Positions 52,926 through 60,122 of a stretch of 60,122 nucleotides of DNA are shown here, in pieces. This stretch comes from Paraburkholderia diazotrophica. Lineage in GTDB: Bacteria; Pseudomonadota; Gammaproteobacteria; Burkholderiales; Burkholderiaceae. How positions within the stretch are numbered: the stretch's first letter is position 1; each line of letters opens with the position of its first letter. The position numbers and the translations under genes are program-made. Under the pieces are notes generated by a model. It was given only the letters and a program-made list of their open reading frames with translations. It did no database searches and was not told the DNA's origin. The stretch spans positions 1-60,122 of the forward strand of contig NZ_FNYE01000044.1 in assembly GCF_900108945.1 (NCBI RefSeq), in the 5' to 3' direction.

Positions 52926-53500
52926 TTACATTACCAGCGCGTAGAACGCTCGGCAACGGTTCGGTCGAGACCGTCGTCTTCCATCTGCCCCTTGCGGATC
53001 ATATGCATTACTTCGATGCCCGAGAGAATGATGCGCGCACACCGAAAATTCTTGAAGCCCCATCATCGGTTTGATGATGCGTTTGATCGCTCGATGGTCC
53101 TGCTCGACGATGTTGTTCAGGTATTTGATCTGCCGGATCCTGATCGGTGTTTCCCAGTCTGCGTTAATGGCTTCGAGTGCCGCCAGATTCGCGCCGCTCT
53201 TGTCCACGGTAATTGTTTCGGGCGCACCGTTTTGATCAATTGCCTTCTCGAAGTAGCGGCACGCGGCGACCTTGTCACGCAAACAGCGGCACGAGCTTGA
53301 TGACCCAACGGTGTAGGCTCGAAAGATTGACCTCGATACCGCGCTCCGCCATCATTCCCTCGAGATTTCGCAGGCTCAACGAGCAAGCCACATATCAGCG
53401 TACGCACGGCAGGATCACGTCCAGCGGATAGTGCAGTCGCTTGAGAACCTTGCCGATCCCGGCGGCAAAGCCTTGCGCGGTGTCTTCGTCTTACCCATGC
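52926..53500 (-). pseudogene. IS6-family transposase, degenerate
   Basis: Minus-strand pieces in two frames. The N-terminal part reads LSLRNLEGMMAERGIEVNLS and LHRWVIKLVPLF, with a TGA replacing a conserved Trp codon shortly before. The C-terminal part reads FEKAIDQNGAPETITVDKSGANLAAL and YLNNIVEQDHRAIKR, the DDE region of IS6/IS26-type transposases. Part of the middle is missing. Same orientation as the remnant at 46995-47128, so the two bracket the catabolic module. Confidence 0.8.
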
Positions 53501-53543
53501 CGCTCGTCATTCATGATCGAACGCCAATTTTAACCCGGGCGCG

Positions 53544-54206
53544 TTAGTGCGACGCGAACGTCCCCTCGACGAACGCGCGCAACTGCGAGAGATCCGTTTT
53601 CGCGTACGCAGCGGTTGTCTGCACCGACGCATGGCCGAGCAGCGCCTGCGCCACCGGCAGCGGTACCTAGTGGTCGACGATCATCTGTCGCGCGTAGGCA
53701 TGCCGCAGCCAGTGCGGCGACGCCTGTCGCAGGCGTGCGGCCCGCTCGGGGTCCGCGTTCGCAAGACGTTCCGCGGCCGCAACGAAGATCGCCTTGACCT
53801 CGTCGTACAGGCCCGACCCCTTCAGCGAGCCGCCCTAAGTCCATGGACCAACGCGGCGTGTTCAAGGAGCGGTGGTTGCGACGGCAGGCCGGGCAACTCA
53901 CCGTAGATCCGCAACACGGACACGCAGACCGCCGGCAGGGGAATCGCGCGCGTCCTGCGGCCCTTGCCGAGCACCGTGAGCGTCCAGCTGCCATGCTCGT
54001 CAACCTCGACCTTCGGCAACTGCGCCTCGTCGGACCACAGGAGTTCGATCAGCCGCACGCCGGCATTGCGGTACAACGCCCAGATCGCACGGCGCGGCGC
54101 GGTGGCCAGGTGCGGCGAACGGCTCGCCCGGTCGCGCAGGAACAGCGCCGCCGCCTGGCATCGTCGCCGACGCCGAGCGTATTCGTTGCGCTCGCCCCCG
54201 CCGCGG
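53544..54206 (-). pseudogene. Tyrosine recombinase, broken
   Basis: On the minus strand LIELLWSDEAQLPKVEVDEHG and TVLGKGRRTRAIPLP form the catalytic-domain start. After a frameshift near 53830, HWLRHAYARQMIVDH and then ALLGHASVQTTAAYAKTDL give the H-R-H and Tyr parts. An in-frame TAG (about 53667) separates them. It ends at 53544 in the natural frame. The left end abuts the inverted repeat of the IS6 element, which truncated it. Confidence 0.75.
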
Positions 54207-55048
54207 GCGAGAAGCAGCGTATTCGCGGCCACCGCATCGAGCGGAAAGAACTGAATTCGGTTGCGCTGGTCTGTTACGCTCGAGTTTTTGACGAGTACGA
54301 GCCAACGCGTAAGCTGAAAGACATTGACGGATTGTTCAACGGGCGCCACTTCGATCGCGAAGTTATTGTCCTTTGCGTGCGCTGGTACCTGCGTTTCAAG
54401 CTCATCTTTCGAGATCTCGCTGAAATGATGGCCGAACGCGGTCTTTCGATGGCGCACAGGACGATCATGCGCCGGGTCCAGCGCTTTACGCCGGAGTTCG
54501 TCAAACGCTGGAATCGCCTGGCCACGAACGCAGGTCAGTCGTGGCGAGTCGACGAGACCTATGTGAAGATCCGTGGCAAATGGGTCTTTCTTACCGGGCA
54601 GTTGACCGGGCGGGAAACACGGTCGACTTGCGACTCAGCGCCAGGCGAAGTGTGGCTGCGGCAAAGGCGTTCTTTGCGAAGGCGATCGGAAGTCAGGGGC
54701 GCGCTCCGGCTACGATCACGCTGGACGGTTACGCGGCGTCTCACCGCGCGGTGCGCGAAATGAAGGCTGATGGGATCTTGCCCAAAGACACGACGTTGCG
54801 ATCTCGAAATACTTGAACAACCTGATCGAGCAAGATCATCGCACATCAAGTCCAGGGTCAACGCGATGCTCGGCTTCAAATGTTTCAGAAACGCGACCGT
54901 CACGATCTCGGGCATCGAGTTGATGCATCGCATTCGCAAAGCGCAATTGGATCTCGCGAACCTACACCTCAAAGATACCAATGCACCCGCTATTTCGAGG
55001 GCAGTTCTTTCCGCTCAATGAGGTGGCCGCGAACACGCTGCTTCTCGC
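54207..55048 (+). mobile_element. IS6-family element with 47-bp inverted ends
   Basis: The 47 bases at 54207-54253 are repeated inverted at 55002-55048 with only a few mismatches. Between them is a single transposase gene, now broken. Length (842 bp) fits IS6 elements, although the inverted region is longer than the usual short IS6 terminal repeats. It interrupts recombinase debris on both sides. Confidence 0.7.
54270..55021 (+). pseudogene. IS6-family transposase with frameshifts
   Basis: The first frame reads LKDIDGLFNGRHFDREVIVLCVRWYL, LAEMMAERGLSMAHRTIMRRV and WRVDETYVKIRGKWVF with the first catalytic Asp. Near 54595 the text moves to another frame (AVDRAGNTVDLRLSARRS, ATITLDGYAASHRAVREMK). 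Near 54800 it shifts again (YLNNLIEQDHR, then KSRVNAMLGFKCF and ISGIELMHRIRKAQ). At least two frameshifts make it inactive. Confidence 0.8.
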
Positions 55049-55421
55049 TCGCTATTGAAATTTGCACCAGAGCCCAATGCAGCAAGTGATCGACGAACAG
55101 CAAATTGATATGGTGATGATGGGCCGCGGGAGTCGTGTCTACCACATCAGTCTTTTTGCACGTTTTGTTTGATATAGAACCGTCGTATGTCTCGAACGCG
55201 ACCAAGCGAACAGAGATCGCAAGAGCCGCTTCGACATAGATCTCCGTACTTTTCACAGATTCATGCCCGAGCCATAACGCGATGACCGAGCGACGAACGC
55301 CTTGTTGCAGAAGGTCCATGGCCATGGCGTGTCTTAAACATTGGAACGCGACTCGTTTCTGCTTCAATGGCGGGCAAACTTCATACGCCGTCTTGCGGTG
55401 ATTGTTTAGCAGGTACTGCAC
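55049..55421 (-). pseudogene. Second tyrosine recombinase fragment
   Basis: The minus strand encodes FQCLRHAMAMDLLQQGVR and ALWLGHESVKSTEIYVEAAL, the C-terminal active-site region (R-H, GH, Tyr) of a recombinase different from the one at 53544-54206. The N-terminal domains are absent and the 3' end runs into the IS6 right end. Confidence 0.7.
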
Positions 55422-55634
55422 GCCAACCCCGGTACTTCAAGGTGCCTAACATCGTCTAAGCAGGGATGAAGTAATTTGTTGCGGCAGAAATTGGCAGAAT
55501 TATCTGGTTTGTCTGTTAGTGCTATTAGTGAATTGGCTCAAATGGCCGTTTTCTGGTTTCTATTGGCGTTGGCTTACTGGCATGGATTTCGCGTAAAGGT
55601 ATGACACATAGATCAATCTTATCGGAGTAGCGTT
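55422..55634. other. Spacer before the secreted peptide gene
   Basis: About 210 bases with no gene recognised. AT content rises towards the peptide gene, and a promoter may lie in 55550-55620, but no clear -35/-10 pair was picked out. Confidence 0.4.
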
Positions 55635-55787
55635 ATGCGGAAAATTATGAAATCGATGCTCGCAGGCTCAGCCGTCATCATGATGGGCTTGGCCCAGCCA
55701 ATCTCGGCTGCTGAGCCTGTATGTGAGCCCAATGGGTGGCACGGTTGGTGCTGCTACGTCGAAGGGCAGCCTCCGGTTTGTTCCTAG
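55635..55787 (+). CDS. Small secreted cysteine-rich peptide
   Basis: A 50-codon gene with a CGGAG site eight bases before the ATG. Residues 1-25 form a classical signal peptide: basic MRKIMK, hydrophobic core MLAGSAVIMMGLAQ, and a PISA-AE cleavage site. The mature part is only 25 residues (AEPVCEPNGWHGWCC then YVEGQPPVCS). Its four cysteines are in the symmetrical pattern C-x8-CC-x8-C. Two disulfides are likely after export. No family is recognised. It could be a toxin, a signalling peptide or a leader peptide for modification. It lies 485 bases upstream of the second radical SAM gene. Confidence 0.6.
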   Translation: MRKIMKSMLAGSAVIMMGLAQPISAAEPVCEPNGWHGWCCYVEGQPPVCS

Positions 55788-55899
55788 CAGGCTGCTGAAA
55801 TACAGCCCAACGGAAGCGGCCTTATTTCGCCTACGTGGTCCTGCCGCAAAATTTTTCAGACAGAGATCATTGAAAAAGACCATCCGGTGGTTGCCGAAA

Positions 55900-56086
55900 G
55901 CTCCGTCAGGCGACGCCGCACTGGATGCGACATACTCATGCAACCCATGCGCTTGCCACGGGCGTCGAACTGAACGCGGTGCGGGACAACCTGCGGCACG
56001 CGTCAACATCCCCACGGCATCTATCCGCATACCCGACGACTGTCAAGCGGGCACGGCAGTTCGGGGCGGGTTTCACGGCTGAATGC
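55900..56086 (+). pseudogene. Third tyrosine recombinase fragment
   Basis: A plus-strand piece reading MRHTHATHALATGVELNAVRDNLRHAS, then after a frame change KRARQFGAGF. This is the R-H-T-H-A active-site region of a phage-type integrase. The catalytic Tyr segment is damaged. The N-terminal part is absent. Confidence 0.65.
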
Positions 56087-56173
56087 TTTATGTCGTCATT
56101 GAATAAGTGACGACGATTCCATAACCGCTGGGCTTATGGTAGCAATTCGACCGGATCTTGGCCGGCCCTCTGA

Positions 56174-56185
56174 CAGGTATACCTG
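56174..56185. repeat. 12-bp palindrome upstream of the radical SAM/methyltransferase operon
   Basis: CAGGTATACCTG is a perfect palindrome 88 bases before the start of the radical SAM gene. It could be an operator for that operon. Only position supports this. Confidence 0.35.
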
Positions 56186-56272
56186 CTTCGCCGCGCAGGG
56201 ACATTCACTTAACTTCAGGTGTCGCGTTACATCAATCCATCCTGCAAAATACAGAAGTGACTGGAGAAAAGC

Positions 56273-57625
56273 ATGCAGCAAATCGCGGATTCAATTCGAC
56301 GTTCTATAAGAAGCAATCACTTAAAGTCGTATGTATATAGTTACCCCTCGAAACGATCGTATAAACATCTACATAATATCGGCATTACGGAAGTATGGCA
56401 CACCGGTGATCGCGGGCCAGTTTCAATATATATTCATATACCATTTTGCAGATACAGATGTAGCTATTGTACGCTATTTCTAACGACCCAACATACAGAG
56501 GACATAATACAAAATTATGTTGATAAGATATGTGATCAAATCACATTTTATGCGAAGTATACCGGAACGAAGACTGTTGTATCTGTGTATTTTGGTGGCG
56601 GAACCCCGACTATTCTAAACGAAAAACAATTCGGACAGATTTTTTCATCGATTCAAGATGGATTCCTGAATATTGCGTCCTCTGCTGAGCTATGTGTCGA
56701 AGGTTCTCCCGACTCGATGTCCGAGGAACTGCTCGAATTCTTGAAAAGCCAAGGCGTGAACCGAATCAGTATGGGTATCCAAACTATGGACTCCGCTGAG
56801 CTGAAGGCCAGCGGTCGCCCATACCCGGTTTCGACAACAATCTCTGCGGTAGAAAATATCCGAAAGCGTTTCGAAAATTTCAATCTGGATCTGATCTACG
56901 GCATTTCAGGCCAGACCTACGAAAGCTGGGGAAATTCGCTCCGCCACATCATCTCATCAGGTCCATTGACTATCTCACTGTATCCCGCAGTTAGCCGACC
57001 TCTCACAGCGATTCATAAGCAGCAGCGATTGCATCCGGAGCGATACCTCGACGACGAAAACAAATATGCGATTTACGATAGCAATGTCGAGCTCATGCAA
57101 ATGAATGGATACCGACAAGAGTCCTTCACTAGGTTCACCCGTCTGCCGGAGAATACCAGCGCGTACGCCCAAGAGACTTCCGACTTTCTCGGCGTTCCGA
57201 TGATCGGAATTGGAGCAGGCGCGAGAAGCCACAACGGAAAATACCACTACAGCTTCGACTATGCGGTCGACCTCAAGGAGGTCGGCAAGGCCATTGAAGA
57301 TTATTTGAACCTCGAAATCACCGAATATAGCATGGTGAGGTACGGAATTGTTCTGGATGCTTACGAAGAGCGCTTGAGATATTTCATTCTCAGTCTTACG
57401 TTAAACCAACTTTCTGGGACATACTATTCATCACTGTTTGGCCGGAATCTGTATTCTGATTTTTTGGAGGTAATTGATGCACTCGAGGCTGAGGGGTGCA
57501 TCGAGCCACCGTCCAATGACAAAATTCGATTGACCAAGAAGGGTTACAAATACAGTAATTTAGTCGCGCACCATCTTTTCTCGAACCATGTGAAAACCTT
57601 GGAGGAGAGGTATGTGCCACGATGA
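56273..57625 (+). CDS. HemW-like radical SAM enzyme B
   Basis: A 450-residue HemN/HemW-superfamily protein with a GGAG site before the ATG. The cluster motif is C59-x3-C63-x2-C66 (FCRYRCSYCTLF), followed by VYFGGGTPTILNEKQF (SAM binding), CVEGSPDSMSEELLEFL and NRISMGIQTMDSAELKASGR. LDLIYGISGQTYESWGNSL and the C-terminal winged-helix part are also present. No fourth cysteine of the HemN type is seen, so coproporphyrinogen oxidation is unlikely. The first third is very AT-rich, unlike its surroundings. It overlaps the methyltransferase gene by four bases (ATGA). It is probably a modifying enzyme, for example a class C methylase or a cyclopropanase, with unknown substrate. Confidence 0.82.
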   Translation: MQQIADSIRRSIRSNHLKSYVYSYPSKRSYKHLHNIGITEVWHTGDRGPVSIYIHIPFCRYRCSYCTLFLTTQHTEDIIQNYVDKICDQITFYAKYTGTKTVVSVYFGGGTPTILNEKQFGQIFSSIQDGFLNIASSAELCVEGSPDSMSEELLEFLKSQGVNRISMGIQTMDSAELKASGRPYPVSTTISAVENIRKRFENFNLDLIYGISGQTYESWGNSLRHIISSGPLTISLYPAVSRPLTAIHKQQRLHPERYLDDENKYAIYDSNVELMQMNGYRQESFTRFTRLPENTSAYAQETSDFLGVPMIGIGAGARSHNGKYHYSFDYAVDLKEVGKAIEDYLNLEITEYSMVRYGIVLDAYEERLRYFILSLTLNQLSGTYYSSLFGRNLYSDFLEVIDALEAEGCIEPPSNDKIRLTKKGYKYSNLVAHHLFSNHVKTLEERYVPR

Positions 57626-58551
57626 GCAACAGTCAGCGATTTTGGGAGAAAGGTTATTCGGACGCGAAAGTGTGGACGATGGGCGGACCGAGTGTTGAGG
57701 TCTTTGAAATTGAACAGTTTCTACCACGAAACTCGACTCTTATAGACATCGGCTGTGGTGAAGGCAGAAATGCGCTCTTTCTTGCCCTCAGGGGACACAA
57801 GGTGACCGCCTTGGAACTTTCCTCGAGCGCTGTAAAGAAACTTCGTTCGACTGCTGACCGTTATTCGTTGAACATCGATGTGATCGAGGGGCGGATCGAG
57901 GATTTCGTACCGGATGAAAATTATGACCTCGCTTTGGCGCACTCGTCGTTACATTTCGTAACGAAAGAAGTGTGGATTCCCTTGCTTCGGGAAATGAGGC
58001 AACGGACAAAGCCGGGCGGATTTCACAACTTCACATCGATTATTGGAATTCCACGCTACCCAGTTCCGCACGAGTGCCGACATGCCAATTCGTTTGACCG
58101 AGGCGATCTCGACTCGCAATATGCGGACTGGCAGATTCTTCGTTCCGATTTCTACGCGAAGTGGGATTCCCATCCGGGTATTCCGACGCATGTGCATGCC
58201 GTTGAGAAGTTTCTCTCGAGAAAAGCGAACTCGGTCGAGGGGTTCGGGTTGACGAAGGTCGATCTTTCGAACAGCGACAGTCTTCCTTTAATCTTGTTCG
58301 ACAGTATACCCCTTGGAGCCGACGCTACCGCAGTCAAGTCGATGGGTGTTCGTCCGAGACACGTCAATCGGATTGAAATGCCAGGGTGGAACATGACGTC
58401 TCCCACGGAGCTGACGGGCAACTATGTGGTTGAAGACTGGATTTTTGGGAAACACGGACTTCAATTCACACAGAGCATTTTGACGGGTAAATACGAGTAT
58501 TTTACGTCGCCAGTTTCGTTGCGGAACTCTAGCAACTATCCTACGGAATAA
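57622..58551 (+). CDS. Class I SAM methyltransferase (TehB-like) with long C-terminal extension
   Basis: 309 residues. The N-terminal 180 residues are a TehB/Methyltransf-type domain: LIDIGCGEGRNALFLALRGHKVTALELS (motif I and the acidic residue) and DLALAHSSLHFV. The last 130 residues are unrelated to standard methyltransferases as far as I can tell. They contain a Pro/Asn-rich stretch and WNMTSPTELTGNYVVEDWIFG, perhaps a product- or partner-binding domain. Translation is coupled to the radical SAM gene. The pair probably acts on the same substrate. Confidence 0.8.
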   Translation: MSNSQRFWEKGYSDAKVWTMGGPSVEVFEIEQFLPRNSTLIDIGCGEGRNALFLALRGHKVTALELSSSAVKKLRSTADRYSLNIDVIEGRIEDFVPDENYDLALAHSSLHFVTKEVWIPLLREMRQRTKPGGFHNFTSIIGIPRYPVPHECRHANSFDRGDLDSQYADWQILRSDFYAKWDSHPGIPTHVHAVEKFLSRKANSVEGFGLTKVDLSNSDSLPLILFDSIPLGADATAVKSMGVRPRHVNRIEMPGWNMTSPTELTGNYVVEDWIFGKHGLQFTQSILTGKYEYFTSPVSLRNSSNYPTE

Positions 58552-59062
58552 TCCAGCCATTCCTCCATTTTTTGACATTCCGTAAAAAGTATTTGCTAAT
58601 TGTGCGCAAGCTGACGAGGCGAACCGATGAACTGCGATCCAACTTCAGATAGCCCGTTGCGTCCGCGCGCAATGCGCGCGAGGCCACCTGCCGCCTCGTC
58701 GTGAATGCTCAGCACGAGTACGGGCAGCGAAGGCTGCTCCGCCCATCTTCCTGGCTATTTACGGGTCCTGGCTCAACTATTGCATCGTATCGTGCGAAGG
58801 AACAAGGAAATACGAAAGTCGCGTACCGACTCCGTCCGGAACGAGGCAATAGGCTTCCCTTTTAAACCATTAGTGCGAGGAGCCTTAAAGCCTCTGTGAC
58901 ACAAGGCACAACGTTCCGTACACCAAGCATACACTCTTCGCTACGCGCACACGTCGACCATCCGCGCGCTATCAGACCTGAGGGCGGATTGAGACCGAAC
59001 CTGCAGAAGCTCCATGGTCTGCTCTATGAACAGAGAGCCACGCAACTGAACAAAATCAAAAA
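58552..59062. other. Region between methyltransferase and truncated MFS genes
   Basis: About 510 bases without an intact gene. It contains a duplicated fragment of the response regulator gene at 58651-58744. A short open stretch before the MFS gene (LHGLLYEQRATQLNKIKKWL) has an unrecognised origin. Confidence 0.5.
58651..58744 (-). repeat. Partial copy of the response regulator gene
   Basis: These 94 bases match 59780-59872 in the same orientation with about four substitutions and a one-base insertion. The piece corresponds to the receiver-domain region around residues 70-100 of the regulator. It shows that this end was formed by duplication followed by decay. Confidence 0.85.
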
Positions 59063-59545
59063 ATGGTTAGCTCGAGTGTTGGCCAGAAAACCGTGATCAC
59101 GCCGATGATCGTCGCGTGCGCCATGTTCATGGAATGTGTCGACGAGAACGTCATCGTCACGGCTCTGCCGACGATGGCTCGCGATTTCGGGCGCGATGCG
59201 GTGACGTTAAAAGTCGCAGTAACGAGTTACGCCGTTGGGCTTGGCGCGTTTATACCTGTTTGTGGCTGGCTCGCTGACCGCTTCGGTGCGCGCACGGTGT
59301 TTCGCGTAGCGATCGGCATCTTCCTAGTCGGCTCTCTCCTCTGCGCAGCGACAAAGTCCCTCATCACCTTCCTGTCACGGCCGCGCTGCAAAGCCCCCCG
59401 CAGAATGCTCGCGACACTCACTTATCCCTGCATTCCGCGGCATCCATCTACCCGACGATCAATCCGTGCCGGAGCGCGTACCGGATCACCTCGGCATTAT
59501 TGGAAAGCCCGAGCTTCTGCATCAGTCGCATCTTGTGTGTACTGA
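59063..59545 (+). pseudogene. MFS (DHA2/EmrB-type) transporter, N-terminal fragment
   Basis: About 100 residues of a drug:proton antiporter are recognisable: helix 1 with MECVDENVIVTALPTMARDFG, helix 2 SYAVGLGAFIPVCGWLADRFGARTVF and helix 3 IFLVGSLLCAATKSLITFLSR. After about 59375 the frame runs into unrelated sequence that is antisense to the response regulator gene. A full protein would need about 400 more residues. Confidence 0.75.
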
Positions 59546-60080
59546 TCGTTTTCGCGCTGAGCGCGCACGCGTCGGCAATTTCGTTGATGCTCCTGCCCGC
59601 CGCGAGCATCTGCAACACCTGAAATTCGCGGTCTGACAGCACTTCATGCGGCGGCACGTCGCCGCGCTGTGTTTCGAAGACCATTGCATCGACGAGTTTC
59701 GGATCGATGAAGCGGCCGCCGTCCGCGAGCTTGCGGATCGCCGCGAGCAGCACGTCCGGGTCGCTGTCCTTGGTCAGATAACCCGTTGCACCCGCGCGCA
59801 ATGCGCGCGAGGCCACCTGCGCCTCATCGTGAATGCTCAGCACGAGTACGGGCAGCGAAGGCTGCTCCGCCCGTACCCTGCGGATCAGATCGACGCCGCT
59901 GATGCCGGGCATCGTCATGTCGAGCAGCAGCAGATCGACGACGCAACTGCGCAGCTTGTCGACCACTTCCGCACCTTGCGCCGCTTCCGCCGCGACGACG
60001 ATATCGCTGGTGGTTGCGATGATCTGCCTGAGTCCGCCGCGCACGATCGCATGATCGTCTGCGATGAGTATCCTGATCAT
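59448..60080 (-). CDS. NarL/FixJ-family response regulator
   Basis: 210 residues. The receiver domain has the acidic pair in IADDH (D8, D9), phospho-acceptor D54 in LLLDMTMPG and K104 in YLTKDSDPD. The LuxR-type HTH is at about 148-190 (LSDREFQVLQMLAAGRSINEIADACALSAKTISTH). Its start overlaps the stop of the preceding kinase gene (ATGA), so the two form a two-component pair. GC-rich codon use suggests a long-resident gene. Targets unknown. Confidence 0.92.
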   Translation of the reverse strand: MIRILIADDHAIVRGGLRQIIATTSDIVVAAEAAQGAEVVDKLRSCVVDLLLLDMTMPGISGVDLIRRVRAEQPSLPVLVLSIHDEAQVASRALRAGATGYLTKDSDPDVLLAAIRKLADGGRFIDPKLVDAMVFETQRGDVPPHEVLSDREFQVLQMLAAGRSINEIADACALSAKTISTHKMRLMQKLGLSNNAEVIRYALRHGLIVG

Positions 60081-60122
60081 GTTCGAGGTCCGCCATCGAG
60101 CGGAATGTGAATCGAAACCGTG
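60077..60122 (-). CDS. Sensor histidine kinase, last 14 codons
   Basis: Reading leftward from the window edge, the frame encodes TVSIHIPLDGGPRT and stops at 60077. The strand TVSIHIPL is the usual last beta-strand of a HATPase domain. The four-base overlap with the response regulator supports a kinase-regulator operon. The rest lies outside the window. Confidence 0.7.
   Translation of the reverse strand, partial: TVSIHIPLDGGPRT

Noticed and set aside
53843..54763. 306-codon frame as one intact gene
   Set aside because: Its first part is antisense to a recombinase pseudogene and its second part is the N-terminal half of a frameshifted IS6 transposase; the join is accidental.
1..60122. CRISPR arrays, tRNA or rRNA genes and plasmid origin (repABC, parAB)
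   Set aside because: Scanned by eye; no regularly spaced repeats, cloverleaf-like sequences or replication proteins were seen.

Overview
This window reads as part of the symbiosis plasmid or island of a nitrogen-fixing, legume-nodulating beta-proteobacterium, most likely a Mimosa-type Paraburkholderia or Cupriavidus. Three things point there. There are three nif operons with sigma-54/NifA signals. There is a nodD-nodBCIJHASUQ cluster in the order known from beta-rhizobia. The right half is full of insertion-sequence and recombinase debris, as is usual on symbiotic replicons. The assignment is inferred from gene order and protein similarity recognised by eye; no database was searched.

Left third (1-15.3 kb), nitrogen fixation. 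Leftward: nifZ (cut by the window edge), a HesB/IscA-like protein, fdxN and nifB. Rightward from the same intergenic region: nifV, nifW, fixA, fixB, fixC, fixX and a small TPR-like gene. The shared region carries two perfect TGT-N10-ACA NifA sites and one -24/-12 promoter facing each way. A second leftward operon is nifE, nifN, nifX, a DUF683-type gene, fdxB and nifQ, with its own -24/-12 promoter. Upstream of it lies nifA, whose cysteine pattern marks the oxygen-sensitive type. The genes cover FeMo-cofactor synthesis, homocitrate supply and electron delivery to nitrogenase. nifHDK are not in the window.

Middle (16-37.2 kb). A LysR regulator diverges from an operon of a haem-oxygenase-fold diiron oxidase and two different ATP-grasp ligases. 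This looks like a small, undescribed biosynthetic system placed exactly between nifA and nodD. Next come nodD, a nod box and nodB-C-I-J-H-A-S-U plus an APS kinase. Together they predict a sulfated, N-methylated, carbamoylated lipo-chitooligosaccharide. A three-gene RND efflux system with different codon use follows directly.

Right part (37.2-60.1 kb), accessory DNA. It holds a broken glycoside hydrolase gene with a LacI regulator and an AT-rich pair made of a two-domain glycosyltransferase and a HemW-like radical SAM enzyme. These are followed by a hemerythrin and a scrambled IS21 element. A catabolic module (amidohydrolase, MFS transporter, CoA-transferase, HMG-CoA-lyase-like enzyme, IclR regulator) lies between IS6-family remnants. 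Beyond it are recombinase and IS6 fragments, a 50-residue secreted cysteine-rich peptide and a second AT-rich HemW-like radical SAM enzyme overlapping a methyltransferase. The window ends in a truncated MFS gene and a NarL/FixJ-type response regulator with the tail of its kinase. No tRNA, rRNA or CRISPR array was seen.
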